DNA of 64,000 bases from Paramecium octaurelia. Taxonomy: Eukaryota > Ciliophora > Oligohymenophorea > Peniculida > Parameciidae. The DNA lies in assembly GCA_905182995.1 (NCBI GenBank), contig CAJJDP010000123.1, positions 295,871-359,870 on the forward strand, written 5' to 3'. A program made the position numbers and the translations under genes. How positions within the stretch are numbered: the stretch's first letter is position 1; every line of letters begins with the position of its first letter. Under the pieces are notes generated by a model. The model saw only the letters and a list, made by a program, of their open reading frames with translations. It was not told the origin of the DNA and made no database searches. Shown here piece after piece: positions 11,206 through 21,854 of the stretch.

Positions 11206-13044
11206 AACATTTATAATAATTAACATAAATGAATCAACATTAAAAATATTAATATGTTATGATATGTATCTAATGCATTAATCATTCATCAATGGATTTT
11301 GAGGCATAATTGATTTCACAATTATAGATTGTTTATAAATCCTTGTTGCTGAGGGTATCGATAGAGTTTAATTGTTGATAGAATCTAAAATTATATTATG
11401 AAGCTTATACTAATCTTATGATTTGGAGTCCTTGATAGCAATTTTTCCTAATTATTTGAACTTGTTTTAAAGAATTCCAGTTAAATCACAATTAGCATTT
11501 CTAGCATGACCAGATGGGAACATAACGAATTGACTATCCAAATTCTTGCCATCCTTCAACAAGATTTGAACTCTTGTTGGAATACCTTCGGGATATTTAT
11601 CATCATATTCTTTTCCTCCATGTTCGAACTCTGTCAAGGCCATGAGTTTCTAAGAATAGATATTGATAGCATACTCTTGTGTCCTTATTTCTAACGGCTG
11701 CATGACTGTAATCATATGGTGAAAGGAAGAGAGCTTTCCAGATTTCATTCAAATCGTTTGTGCTTGATAAGAGTTAATGGAATGATTTTTCAGTGAATGC
11801 CTTTCTCAACATAGTACCCAAGATGTAAACCATTGAGTGATCAGCAGATTGTCTTGTGTGAGGATCTCTTTTAGCTGGGTCTCCAATAATTCCGAAAGCT
11901 GGTTCATAAGCAGTGACTTTAATTTTATCAATGGAGTCGATTGAATAGTTTTGGACAAATTTGGTGTCCAAAATAAGCTTTTACAATCCTTCCAAAGCAC
12001 CAGCAGATTGATGTTCATACAAACCTAATTTGAAATGCATTCCCATAACGGCAAAATCATCTCCACCTAATGAGAGAGTAATATCAAAAGGACTGTCTCC
12101 CTTAGTCTTTTAGAACAATCTGAAGATAGCTTCTGGGTTACGGAAGATATCAGCTGGACCAACAAATCCATTCATTGATCTCTACAAACATTTAATGGCT
12201 GCTTCAGTAGAAATGGCAGCCGATGCACCCTTTGAATCTGATAATTGATGTCCTGCTCTGATGGCTCTGAATGGGATGTAATGAGCAACGAACATACCAA
12301 TGGCTGATTCGATTTAAGCAGGAGTAGCTCCCAATAATGCTCCATATGTGCAGATTGATGCAATAGCTCCATGAACAACGTGATCTATACAATATAAGAA
12401 CAATATCAATACCAATTTTGTATGTTTTCAATGAAAATACTTCAGCTAATCTTCCTCTGATTTCATCACTCAATACCATTGCCTTAAGTGCTGTCTTTCC
12501 ATCAATGGATGCATTTTGTTAAGCAGCTGCAATAACTACTGGGTAGTAATCATTGTGACCAAATTCACCTGCTCTTCTTGCTGGACTACTAGCATCATAT
12601 CCGAACACTGTGCCATTGGAATCCCATTCTCTGACAGCTGCAGAGTTGGCTACGATTGCATTTGTGGCTGGCACCCATAAGTTGCTTCCGAAAACTTTGG
12701 CAAATCCAAGCTTTGGTTTTGAAGCGGCTCCAGTCTTGGCTGCCAATGATTTGGCTTCTTAACTAATGTTTATTCAAGTATTCGTACGCTAAAATAGTTG
12801 GAGCATTTGTTTTCAAAGCTAAAGCGCTTAAGCCACAGAATACTGAATCTGTGTGGAAGAGTTTGCATCTCTCGAGCACTTTCACACTTGGATTACCATT
12901 TTTCATGAATTCAATGGCATACTCTCCTAACTCTCTTGCTTGATTCTTGTTGGCTTTTAAGACAACTTGACTGAAGGCACGACTAATTGTTTGGGTTAAC
13001 ATAAATATCTTTTTATTTAATGCAAAATTAAACTCAATTTCCAT
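11188..13044 (-). CDS. MmgE/PrpD-family dehydratase or decarboxylase, probably mitochondrial
   Basis: Member of the family that includes 2-methylcitrate dehydratase (PrpD) and cis-aconitate decarboxylase. Conserved pieces include REWDSNGTVFGYD, RAGEFGHNDYYPVVIAAAQ, GRLAEVF, SKGASAAISTEAAIKCL and RDPHTRQSADHSMVYI. Introns are 12763-12787, 12385-12412 and 11650-11674. Reading from ATG 13044 gives 592 residues. A second Met at 13002 (MLTQTISRAFSQVVLKANK) begins a typical amphipathic mitochondrial targeting sequence and is the likelier start. The C-terminal about 45 residues after YKQSII look unlike the family and overlap the neighbouring gene. The true end may lie earlier through an intron I could not place. 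A role in propionate/methylcitrate metabolism is inferred from the family. Confidence 0.85.
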
Positions 13045-13713
13045 TCATATAGCGCATTAATATGATGAAATAAAATATGACAATTATTCATTTTGATCAA
13101 TTTATTTACGCAATACGCCATAATTAATTTTTATATTGAGCATTATGTGAAAAATCTTGTTTTTCTTCCCCCTTCCTCTATTACTTTCATTTCCCCATCC
13201 ATTCCAGCCTTAAAAGTTATAAATATGATGCTTGGTTCTACTATTCATATTATAATATTTGATATTTAAACAATTTAAAAGTTACAAATATACTACCCAA
13301 CTATGCAATCTACAAAGTTTAAAGTGCGTGTATTCTACATCTATCTGAATAATTTCCTTAATAGAAAAAAAGAAAAAATAGAAATCCTTTTTAAATATAG
13401 AAAAGATGGTTAAACCATATAATATATTCATTATATATCTCCATATAGTACAACACTCTATTAGTACTTCTAGAACTACATAACATTAATAAATATTCAA
13501 TTTATAATAATTATTTATTTGTTTAAAATAGACACAGAAATATTGTAATAGAAATGCTATTCTAATTATCCTTAAGCAATAATTGATATTTAATGACATA
13601 TATCATAACCCTTAAAAGTCTTTTAAATTTTAAACTCTGTTTTTTTTTAAATTATTCAAATAATATTTGATTATTATAATATTTAGTTTCAATTTGGTAT
13701 CTTCCTAAAAATT
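13045..13713. other. Gene-free AT-rich region
   Basis: About 670 bp between minus-strand genes. A pyrimidine-rich block lies near 13160-13200. I see no intact gene or structured RNA. One long frame reads into the 5' end of the upstream gene but has no recognisable protein character. Confidence 0.4.
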
Positions 13714-14343
13714 TCAAGAAAGATTCAACTGTACTTCTAAGTATTCATTTCTTGGTACCATATCTATGATGGCTTCTTTCATTCCGTTTGGTAGTAATCC
13801 CCCTGGCTTCCATAGTTCATTTACTCCAGCTTCATTCCCACTTGGCATTCTCAAATTAAATTTTTATGGATATGGAATATCAATCCTACTAAGACGTTTG
13901 AATAACCATCTTCCTTGAGGAATACCGAGATTCTTCTCAACTATTGAAAGGCTACCGCTGGCTGCTTATAATAAATTGTCCATTTAGGATGATGGTACAA
14001 CAAATAATCCATTTGCTGTTCCAATGTGATCTCTTCCATATTTATCTAAAATTGCGGTGACAATTATAAATGAAGCTCCATTATGAAAAGTTTTCAAATG
14101 CTGATCAATATAATCTTAATTCAAAACTACGTATGGTTCCGGTCTGTATCCTTTAGGTATGTTAAGGATCAACTCTTCACTCCATCCTAAGTTGTAAATT
14201 AAGGGGAATTTGCTCTATTTGTTGTAATTAGTATCAATTTCATAGCAAGCCTCTTTGCCATCTATCTTAGAATTGAGATTACATCATACATGTTATTAAT
14301 GAATAAGAGGAAACACTATGAATATAATCCACGTCATTTTCAT
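13714..14343 (-). CDS. Small secreted protein resembling bacterial polymorphic-toxin C-terminal domains
   Basis: A 201-residue protein. The N-terminus MKMTWIIFIVFPLIHQQH is a probable signal peptide, followed by a Cys-poor globular domain. One intron at 14266-14289 (24 nt) contains the only TGA that would break the frame. The C-terminal half has GIPQGRWLFKRLSRIDIP, LRMPSGNEAGVNE, LWKPGGLLPNGMKEAIID and MVPRNEY. In style (Gly/Pro-rich turns, PSGNEAG..ELW.PGG...G..EA) this recalls C-terminal effector domains of bacterial secreted polymorphic toxins. I cannot name a family and no catalytic residue can be assigned, so activity is not claimed. The likely site of action is secretory or extracellular. 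Horizontal transfer is possible but unproven; the intron shows the gene is at home in this genome. Confidence 0.6.
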
Positions 14344-14575
14344 ATCAATTATAAAAATATTTAAAATATTTAAATTCATAAAATAGAATATTAAATATCA
14401 ACGTAATTATTGATGTAAATTAAAAAATCTGCAAGTATCATTAATAAAAATGTTAAGTACATCTTAATTGTTATTTGTTTCAAAATGTGTAAACAATAAG
14501 TATTTTGTAAATGTTTATCATTTATATATAAGCATAAATTAAAATATAGATATTTTACACTAAAGTGTGATAAAT
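14344..14575. other. Divergent promoter region
   Basis: 230 bp between the secreted-protein gene and the first membrane-protein gene, transcribed away from each other. AT-rich with no clear motif. Confidence 0.35.
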
Positions 14576-16192
14576 ATGTTAATTATTTGTATACTGATTG
14601 AATTTTGTTTGAGGGTGTAGGCAAAAGAGTTTTCAGTTTATAAAAATGATGAATAATTGCTTGATAGTTTTTCTCAGTTTGGAATAATATTGGGATCAAA
14701 TATAACTTATGAAACTCAATCAGATTAACCCTGCTACATCATAAATTAAAAATTAAAGAATAAGCAATCGGAAGAAATCAATCTAGTACCTGAATTTGAG
14801 GAGAAGACATATGCGAATTTTTATGATAATGGAAAATTGAATGGAGATATCAATTTCATAGTTTAGATGGTTCCAATTTCAACTGGTGCAGTTGTATTGA
14901 GCAATCAAGGGGAATTAATTTATTTAAAACTAGTAGAGAATTCTTTTCAATTAGCTGATTCAAAGATGTTATCTATTACAAAAGAAGTATTCCTCAAGCC
15001 TGTGTATTTGTAATACATCTAGAAGTCGAATGAATTATTGATCATACTGAATGCCGAAACCTTGAAAATCAAATTGGATCTTGAGGGTGAATCAATTTTT
15101 GGCGAAATTACAAAGATATATGATGTTTTTTTGACGGAATAGATAAAGAGTGTGGCCATTCTCGAAGACTTACTATTTGTGGCTTCAGGTGAATAAGGGT
15201 TGCTTATATATTAGGTGAGCAAAAGAGTATTTGAATAGGTACAATGCACTGTGGAATTTAAAAACATCACAGATTTAAGAGTATTTTCGGAGAATTCAGT
15301 ATACTATATTTTTGCACTTGATTATGAGAAAGGCATTAAAGTAATCACTTTCAATACTAAAACAGGATTGTTCTATGAGAATAAATCGTTAACTAATATA
15401 CCATACAGAGGGGAGATTATTGATTTGTATTAGGATGTGTTAATGGTAGTTGAAGAGAAGGAAAACGATTCGATAATTCATGAATTGTAAATTTAATACG
15501 AATCTAATACTTGGAGATTGATCCATTAGCATTCAGCATAGAAGTACATTCAAGATATTGAAATGACTGAGAATTATGCTATCATTTTAGGGAGAAATGG
15601 ACACGAAATCATATATCATTCTCTACCTTCTTATGATATTAAAATTCAGGATAAAATTATTATACCTGGATTATAGTAACTCTTTTTTCTTGATAAAGCA
15701 CAGTCTAATAACATTTAGGTGTTCGGAGTAACAAAACATAAGTTCTTCACTACAAGACTATAATTGTTTCCTCAATTCATTAGTTGTTTCTATAGCAAGG
15801 AGGCAAATGAGATAAAATTTACTTATTATCAGAACTCTACAAAATGTCCTGGGTCAACTTAAAATAAGATTTGTCAATACAAATAAAATTATACCGTACA
15901 ATTTGTTCACCCTATTCTTACATCGGAACAATCTCTCTATGTGTATATTACATGTCTGATCATTGTAGCGCTCTTTGTAATAGTTTTGGGTTTGTTGGTA
16001 AAAGAATACAACAGATACCAATTTATTGTAAAGAGTCATAGCTCGAAAGATTCCTACGACTAATCAAGTGGAAGTAGGGCTCCTCCAACCAATGACATAT
16101 ACGTTTTGAACTCATTTGATAGCCCGTTGAAAATTAGTAAAAAATCATATATACCTTCCGTTCCTGTATAAAATGACTAAAAGATTGAATGA
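14576..16192 (+). CDS. Type I membrane protein, first of a tandem pair
   Basis: An intron-free 538-residue protein. A signal peptide (MLIICILIEFCLRVQA) is followed by a large ectodomain with repeated beta-strand segments (NELLIILNAETLKIKL, LFVASGEQGLLIYQ, AIILGRNGHEIIYHS), suggestive of a beta-propeller. A Cys-containing membrane-proximal region (STKCPGSTQNKICQYKQNY) precedes a single transmembrane helix near residue 470 (YITCLIIVALFVIVLGLL). A basic, Ser-rich cytoplasmic tail of about 50 residues follows. A surface receptor or scaffold role is possible; no enzyme motif is visible. The next gene is a diverged copy in the same orientation, 28 bp downstream. Confidence 0.8.
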
Positions 16193-16220
16193 AAATATAA
16201 AATTAAATATTTTTAATTGT

Positions 16221-17956
16221 ATGCTCATTATTCTTTAACTCTTGGTTTATCAAATCTATTCTGAATCTATCTAGATTCTAACCAAGCAAGAAGCAATTCT
16301 AGATGTCTTTAGTTCATCTGGAATAATCCTCGAATAATCATTAACCAATTCAAGTTTGTGTCACATCGTTCCTTAATAACTAGTGGCTCACGACATTGAT
16401 GACAATTCAATAACCTTAATTGAGAGTTACAAGGATGATTTATTTAGTTAAAACTTTGAGCTTGGATCCTTCAATGGAAAAATAGGAAAAATTATAAAAT
16501 TTGTCTAAATCACCAATGGTGTTCTCGTGTTACAAGATGATGGCCAATTGAAGTATTTAAATTACCAAAATAACTCATTTCAATTGAAATCTACCTTCAA
16601 ATTAGAAATAGAGAAATTTGCATTAGAAGGCAATGTATTCTTGGAATACATCTATTACTAATCACAAGTGTTATTGATAGCAAATGCTTAAACAATTGCT
16701 TTAGATATCATTCATGACGAAGATGATTTGTATATAAAATAGTATAAGATTTATGAGTAATGGCAAATCTCACACATCAATAGCATTGCTACTGTTGGTA
16801 ATATTATGATTGTGGCAATGGACTCTGGCATAAAGATATTCGAATTTAAAGATCATTTATTAAATGAGATTATGATCGAAATTAGCCAGATTAACCGTGT
16901 TTCGGATGTGAAGATATTTAATAAAAAGAATAATGAACTTTATTACATTTATTTGTTAGATACAATCTCAGGAATTAATCAATATATCTTTAACACTGTA
17001 ACTTAGAAATTGGAGCATAATTCTAAGTTAGGGATTATTCCATATCCAGGAGAAATTCTTGACATTTACGGTGAAATCTTAATGGTTGTGAAGGATAAAT
17101 ATTTGTATGAGATTCGAGTTGATTATTATCGAAATTAATTCACTCTTGTTAAATAGCATCAATTGGAAACAGATATCATTGATATAGAATTAACAGAGCA
17201 ATTTGCCATAGTGATTGGCAGAAATGGCCATTAAATTTTGTTTCATTCGATTCCATCCACTTATTCTTAATTTGAGTGGATGAATTAATTGGTTATACCG
17301 AATTTGAAATAACTGGGAATATTGTCTTTAAATTTAGATCAATAGAACTTAGAGCTGAAAGAGGCCATATAATCTCATAATATAATTATTGGAATTACGT
17401 AACATAAATTCTTTTTTTCGAAAGTGGAATTGGTAAATATCTTAATTATTCGAATTAGGAGTAATCCTTTATTTAATGTTATTCCGATGAAATCACCTCC
17501 TAAATTTAATTGAATTATAGTCACAAGGCCACTAGATGTAAAACTAATTTGAAGAGGAAAGAATGCGATCTAATCAAAAGCTATACAATCTAATTCGTAG
17601 AGCCCAAACAATTTGGAGGTAATAAATAAACTTACTTATTAATAATATTACTGTACATAGTAATATTGTTACTATTTATTTTATTTATTGGATCCTTAAT
17701 ATATCTCTATAAGAAATATCAAATTGAACCTAAATAATAGTCGTGTGAACAAACTCCTGATGTAACATAAAATTTGAAAACAGACCATTAAAACAATTTT
17801 CCATAGCCATCGTCGAAAGAGTTAGTCCCTGTCTCTAGAGATGACCAAACACCAATTTCTGAATAGCGAGATTAAATGAATCTGTAACTTCGAAGCAAAA
17901 GACCCATAACACAAGAAAATGGTGATTTATCTCCAGGACCCTTCGAAATCAGTTGA
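16221..17956 (+). CDS. Type I membrane protein, second of a tandem pair
   Basis: Paralogue of the gene at 14576: signal peptide (MLIILQLLVYQIYSES), propeller-like ectodomain, and the shared segments YPGEILDIYGEILMVV, AIVIGRNGHQILFHSIPS and HKFFFSK. The membrane-proximal Cys region (TRCKTNLKRKECDL) is conserved. A transmembrane helix (LLIILLYIVILLLFILFIGSLIYLY, quoted here only in part as ILLLFILFIG) follows, then a longer, Pro/Ser/Gln-rich tail. The protein has 569 residues with one intron at 17433-17458 (26 nt) that the first copy lacks. Sequence similarity is modest, so the duplication is old. Function unknown. Confidence 0.8.
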
Positions 17957-17987
17957 ATTAAAACAATCATTATTTTCTTATTATATT

Positions 17988-18191
17988 ATGATCCAAAAAA
18001 GTTTGTTTGTCTGCCATTTTAAAGTGTTGGGGTCTAGAACTCCATTTCTTAAGATTTATTCTGAAGCATTTGATTGGAGTACAATCATTGCCAAGCCTCA
18101 ATTTATTGTATTTCAACAATATTCTAATGAGAACTCAGAGAATCAATATATAAAGTCAATTCTACCTTAGGAAAGAGAGTGTAAGTATTGA
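17988..18191 (+). CDS. Short unknown ORF, possibly interrupted by a TGA
   Basis: Reads MIQKSLFVCHFKVLGSRTPF, continues through DWSTIIAKPQFIVFQQYS and ends at TGA 18189-18191 right after ERECKY. In the same frame the sequence continues without another stop as DKEIKRLRRELNLRQDLQN, a good coiled coil, almost to the next gene. If the TGA were a Cys codon it would make a CxxC pair. Alternatively a 20-nt intron from 18180 would give an acidic tail (SEYDEEVD). I cannot decide between a real short gene, an unrecognised splice or a decayed gene. Confidence 0.35.
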
Positions 18192-18333
18192 GATAAAGAG
18201 ATTAAAAGATTAAGAAGAGAATTAAATCTAAGATAGGATCTTCAGAATATGATGAAGAAGTAGATTGAACTTAAGAGTAAAAATGAATTAATTAAATTTA
18301 ATTTTAATTGTTTTTATAACAAATTTAAATTAA

Positions 18334-19525
18334 ATGGCTGAAGACATCGATTAGAAATTACTTTAGAGATTTGAAATCATCCAAAAAATTCGTAAGGTTT
18401 CTGGAGGAGTCATTTGGAAAGCTATAGATAGGAAAACTAATAGTGTATTTTATTATATTGAAATATTGTTAGTCGCTATTAAAAAGATCGATTATTCAGC
18501 CAATCCTTTGCACCTTTTGAAATCTATGAGGGAAACAGTTCTCCTTTAAGAAATTTCTAAGCATCCAAATATTATGAAAGTTTTGTAAGTTATTAATAAA
18601 GGGAATGATCAATATACTATTTATGATTTTGTAGAGATGGATTTGATTTCGCTAATCAAAGTCAAGATACTCGAACCTGTATTTAATCATCACATTCTTA
18701 TAGAAGCACATCCAACTAATATTATGCAATATAGTATCTGCTCTTTACTTTATACATTCTGGAGGATTAGTTCATTTAAGTTTGACTCCATCTAAGATAT
18801 TGGTTGATTCTGAATGCCAGATAAAATTAATAGGTTTTGGATTCTCTCAATTGCTACCGATTAAGGATCCAAAATACACATGTTTGCATTATCTTCCACC
18901 AGAGATCTTATTGTAAGGGAAAGTCAATACATCAGCAGATATCTGGTCATTGGGATGCATTTTCGGAGAAATGTTGTGTCATCACCCCTTATTTACTGGT
19001 AATTCCACTTTCAATCAAATCGAAAAGATAGTTGAACTTATTGGAAAACCTAATGATACCAATCTAAGCGAATTAGCCCCCTATGTTCTATAGGGCATAT
19101 AATCGGATAGGAAGAAGGCATTCACAAGCATAAGCGATGATTCGACGGCTATTGATTTGTTAAAGAGAATGCTTGTTTTTGAACCTCATGAAAGAATCAC
19201 TCTAATTGATATTTTAAAACATCCTTATCTTAGTGAATTTGCAAATAAATGTGAATTAAAGAAAGCCATTGCTCCCTTTTAAATTGAAGAGAATTCTTTT
19301 AAAGAATTTTAGAATGTCTTAAGAGAAAGAGGAAAGAAGATTGAGTAGCCCTCTATTAATAATTCTTTCAATCAATAATTGGACACCAGCAGAAAGAAAT
19401 CATTTAAAGAATCAACTCCAATTTCAGCTTTGAAATAAAAGACTTCAACTAAGATTAAAGTGAATTCTCCAATCCAAAGTCCGAAAATATAGAAATTATA
19501 TTAAATTGATGAGAAATAGAGATGA
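18334..19525 (+). CDS. MAPK/CDK-like pseudokinase
   Basis: A 378-residue kinase-fold protein of the CMGC type. The ATP lysine is kept (AIKKIDYSA), but the glycine loop is degenerate (IRKVSGGVIWKA). The catalytic HRD is replaced by HLS (VHLSLTPSKIL), so the catalytic Asp is lost. The metal-binding DFG is GFG (LIGFGFSQ). The C-lobe is well preserved: LHYLPPEILL, ADIWSLGCIFGEML, HPLFTGNSTFNQIEKI, LLKRMLVFEPHERITL and LKHPYLSEF. A basic, Ser-rich tail of about 70 residues follows. Introns are 18443-18472 (30 nt, 3n and without TGA) and 18679-18703. Probably a scaffold or allosteric regulator rather than an active enzyme. Confidence 0.82.
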
Positions 19526-19586
19526 AAAACTAGTTATATTCATTTACATTAATTTGCAATTTATATTGTACTTATATTATATAACA

Positions 19587-20082
19587 TCAATCTGTATGTT
19601 AAGATCCCTTTGTGGCACCAACACCTGGCTTTCCGTGTCTTGTTGGTTTATATGTCAATGAAAATTCACCCAAATATCTAATGTAATGTTTGCAATTCAT
19701 TAGTACCTTCCAATCATGTCAAACTTAATTTCTACGTTGCTGAATTATCTTCCATTATACACACCTACGATTGAGCCAACCATTTCTGGGACAACAATAG
19801 TGTTTCTTTAATGAGTCTTAACTGGTTTGGGTTTCTCTCCTGGTAATGTCTCCTTCTTGGATTTACGAATCTATACAAATTAATTGTATTCTCTACTTTC
19901 TTCATTAAGTTTTAGAAAGCGTGAACTTTTTCACCTTAATTAGAAATTCTTCTTCTTTATCTTGCTCTGAATTATTCAACCAACTTATCCATGGGCAATT
20001 TAACAAGCTCTTCGAGTTATAAGCCTCTGTAGGTAAACTTTTTGACACCTTTGAATTATTTATCTTAAGTTTATTCAGCCAT
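19587..20082 (-). CDS. Small-subunit ribosomal protein uS19 (RPS15)
   Basis: A component of the 40S subunit head, 146 residues. Typical eukaryotic uS19 segments are present: [57 protein letters not shown], and [20 protein letters not shown]. Introns are 19871-19896 and 19678-19706. The second separates MIGR from YLGEF, and the encoded sequence is seamless after splicing. The length matches the family. Confidence 0.95.
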
Positions 20083-20494
20083 TATTTGAAAAATGAAAAT
20101 TAAAGATTTTAATATAATCTAAAATAAATAATTATAAATAAAATACCTAACCTTAAATAATAAGCTCAATTCACTACACTGCGATTGCAATTGATATCGA
20201 CATTACCTCTTATGAATTCAGTCTAACTCTTCAATTTCATATACATGAATTATGAATTGGAATATAAAATGAGATAAGATTATGTATTTTTATATCCATG
20301 TATTATATCATACTATCAATATCAAATCTACGATTCAAATATGTAGAGATCTAATCTTAACAAATGATGAAATTAAATATGTCTCTGAAATGTGTTAAAA
20401 ACCTATGTGTTCAAGACAATATGGGTTACTGTTTGGATAACTTTAAGATGATAATTTCTGGAAAATCAAATGAAAAATTATAATAATAATAAAA
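20083..20494. other. Divergent intergenic region
   Basis: 412 bp between head-to-head genes (uS19 and the GRDP-like gene). AT-rich, without a recognisable gene or RNA; presumed to carry both promoters. Confidence 0.4.
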
Positions 20495-21817
20495 ATGGGG
20501 AGCAAATGCTGCAAAAGTGACACCTATCGAACAGAAATGGTTAGCGAGATAAGAAATTTCAATTTCAATGATCCAAAATAAGAATTTCCACTTGAATAGC
20601 GAGTTATCAGAGAACTTATGCTGGACACAAAAACAGTTTACTAATTGTAGATCTGCTTAAAAAAATTTTTGCTTGAGAATGCCTTTTTAATTAAGGAGGA
20701 GAAAATTGAGGCAGAAGACAAGGGAATAGTCTCGAGAATTTCAGCACCTCCTTTATTGGATTAAGTTTGGCAATTGGCAATTTTATATTCATAAAATTAC
20801 ATAACAATTTGTAAAAAGCTTGTAGGATGTATAATTGATAGAGAATATAATTAATAAAATATGCATTAGAAAATTCTGAAGAGGATGCTACCTGATTACG
20901 ATGATAAAATGTATTCAATTGAATCAGAGTTTATCATTTGGATAAATTCATACGAATTGGAACAAGTGATGATTGATATTCACAATTTCATAGTGAATGA
21001 AGAAACATTGTCTTTTGAATTGATCTTGCATTTAATGATGCAGATGAAATTGAATTTATGTAAGAAAGAGACAAAGAAATTTCAAATGAAACAAATCAGC
21101 GATAAGAATATCGAAGTTGTATTCAAGAAAATATAGTAATTGATGCCTCGTGATTTAGAATTGATCATAATGCATAAATATTGTTTAAGTCAGTAATTAG
21201 CCAAACAATACATTTATGAATATTGCCATTTTATGACGATGTTGAAATTCTCTCAAACTGTTATGGTTCCTAGTGAAGAGGTTGATTAAGTTTGGCACAC
21301 CCATTAATGTATGACAAAATAATATCGCTAGTTTTGCTATGCAATCTATGAAAGATTTATTTATCATAATCCTGCTAACTTAGGAAATCAAACTGCAGTT
21401 TAAGACTTCTATTCACAAACCCTTTTATTTTACAAACGAATTTTTAAATACGAGCCTGACTCCTAAATTTGGCCTTGTAAAGAAGAAAGATGGAATCCAT
21501 AAAACTGTTTGGGATCATGGGTTAATCTTTACAGATTGTCAATGAGTATTATCCAATTAATTTAAGAAAAGCTGCAGCCAACCTCTAAGAATATTCTCTA
21601 AAAGTATCAAACTTGGAAGGGAACAAATGTTTTTAGAGATCAAACTTAAATTTAGGTTGAAAAATCTACAGAAATGACTCAGAGTGCTTTATAATATTAA
21701 AATTACGAAGTTGGTTGCTATAGCTTATCCGAATTGGAAGAAGATAGGTTTTCATCAAATTAGAAGAGAAACGAGTTGTTTTTTGACGATGATGTCATCA
21801 TAAACTCTATTTAGTGA
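20495..21817 (+). CDS. GRDP-like (DUF1399-type) protein with N-terminal lipidation signal
   Basis: An intron-free 440-residue protein. The N-terminus MGSKCCKSD fits N-myristoylation at Gly2 with adjacent palmitoylatable cysteines, so membrane attachment is likely. Two related modules are visible: PPLLDQVWQLAILYSQNY and VPSEEVDQVWHTHQCMTKQY, the second matching the VDxxWHxH signature of plant and fungal glycine-rich-domain-containing (GRDP) proteins. These families are linked to stress and RNA responses, but the molecular activity is unknown. The C-terminus is acidic (FFDDDVIINSIQ). Confidence 0.72.
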
Positions 21818-21854
21818 TATATGATCTATTGTTGATAATTAATTTATATTTCTT

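Noticed and set aside
13045-13713. RNA gene in the gene-free region
   Set aside because: No tRNA or snRNA signature boxes recognisable by eye.
18189-18191. Selenocysteine codon
   Set aside because: TGA follows a CxxC-like pattern but no SECIS-like structure could be supported, and simpler explanations exist.
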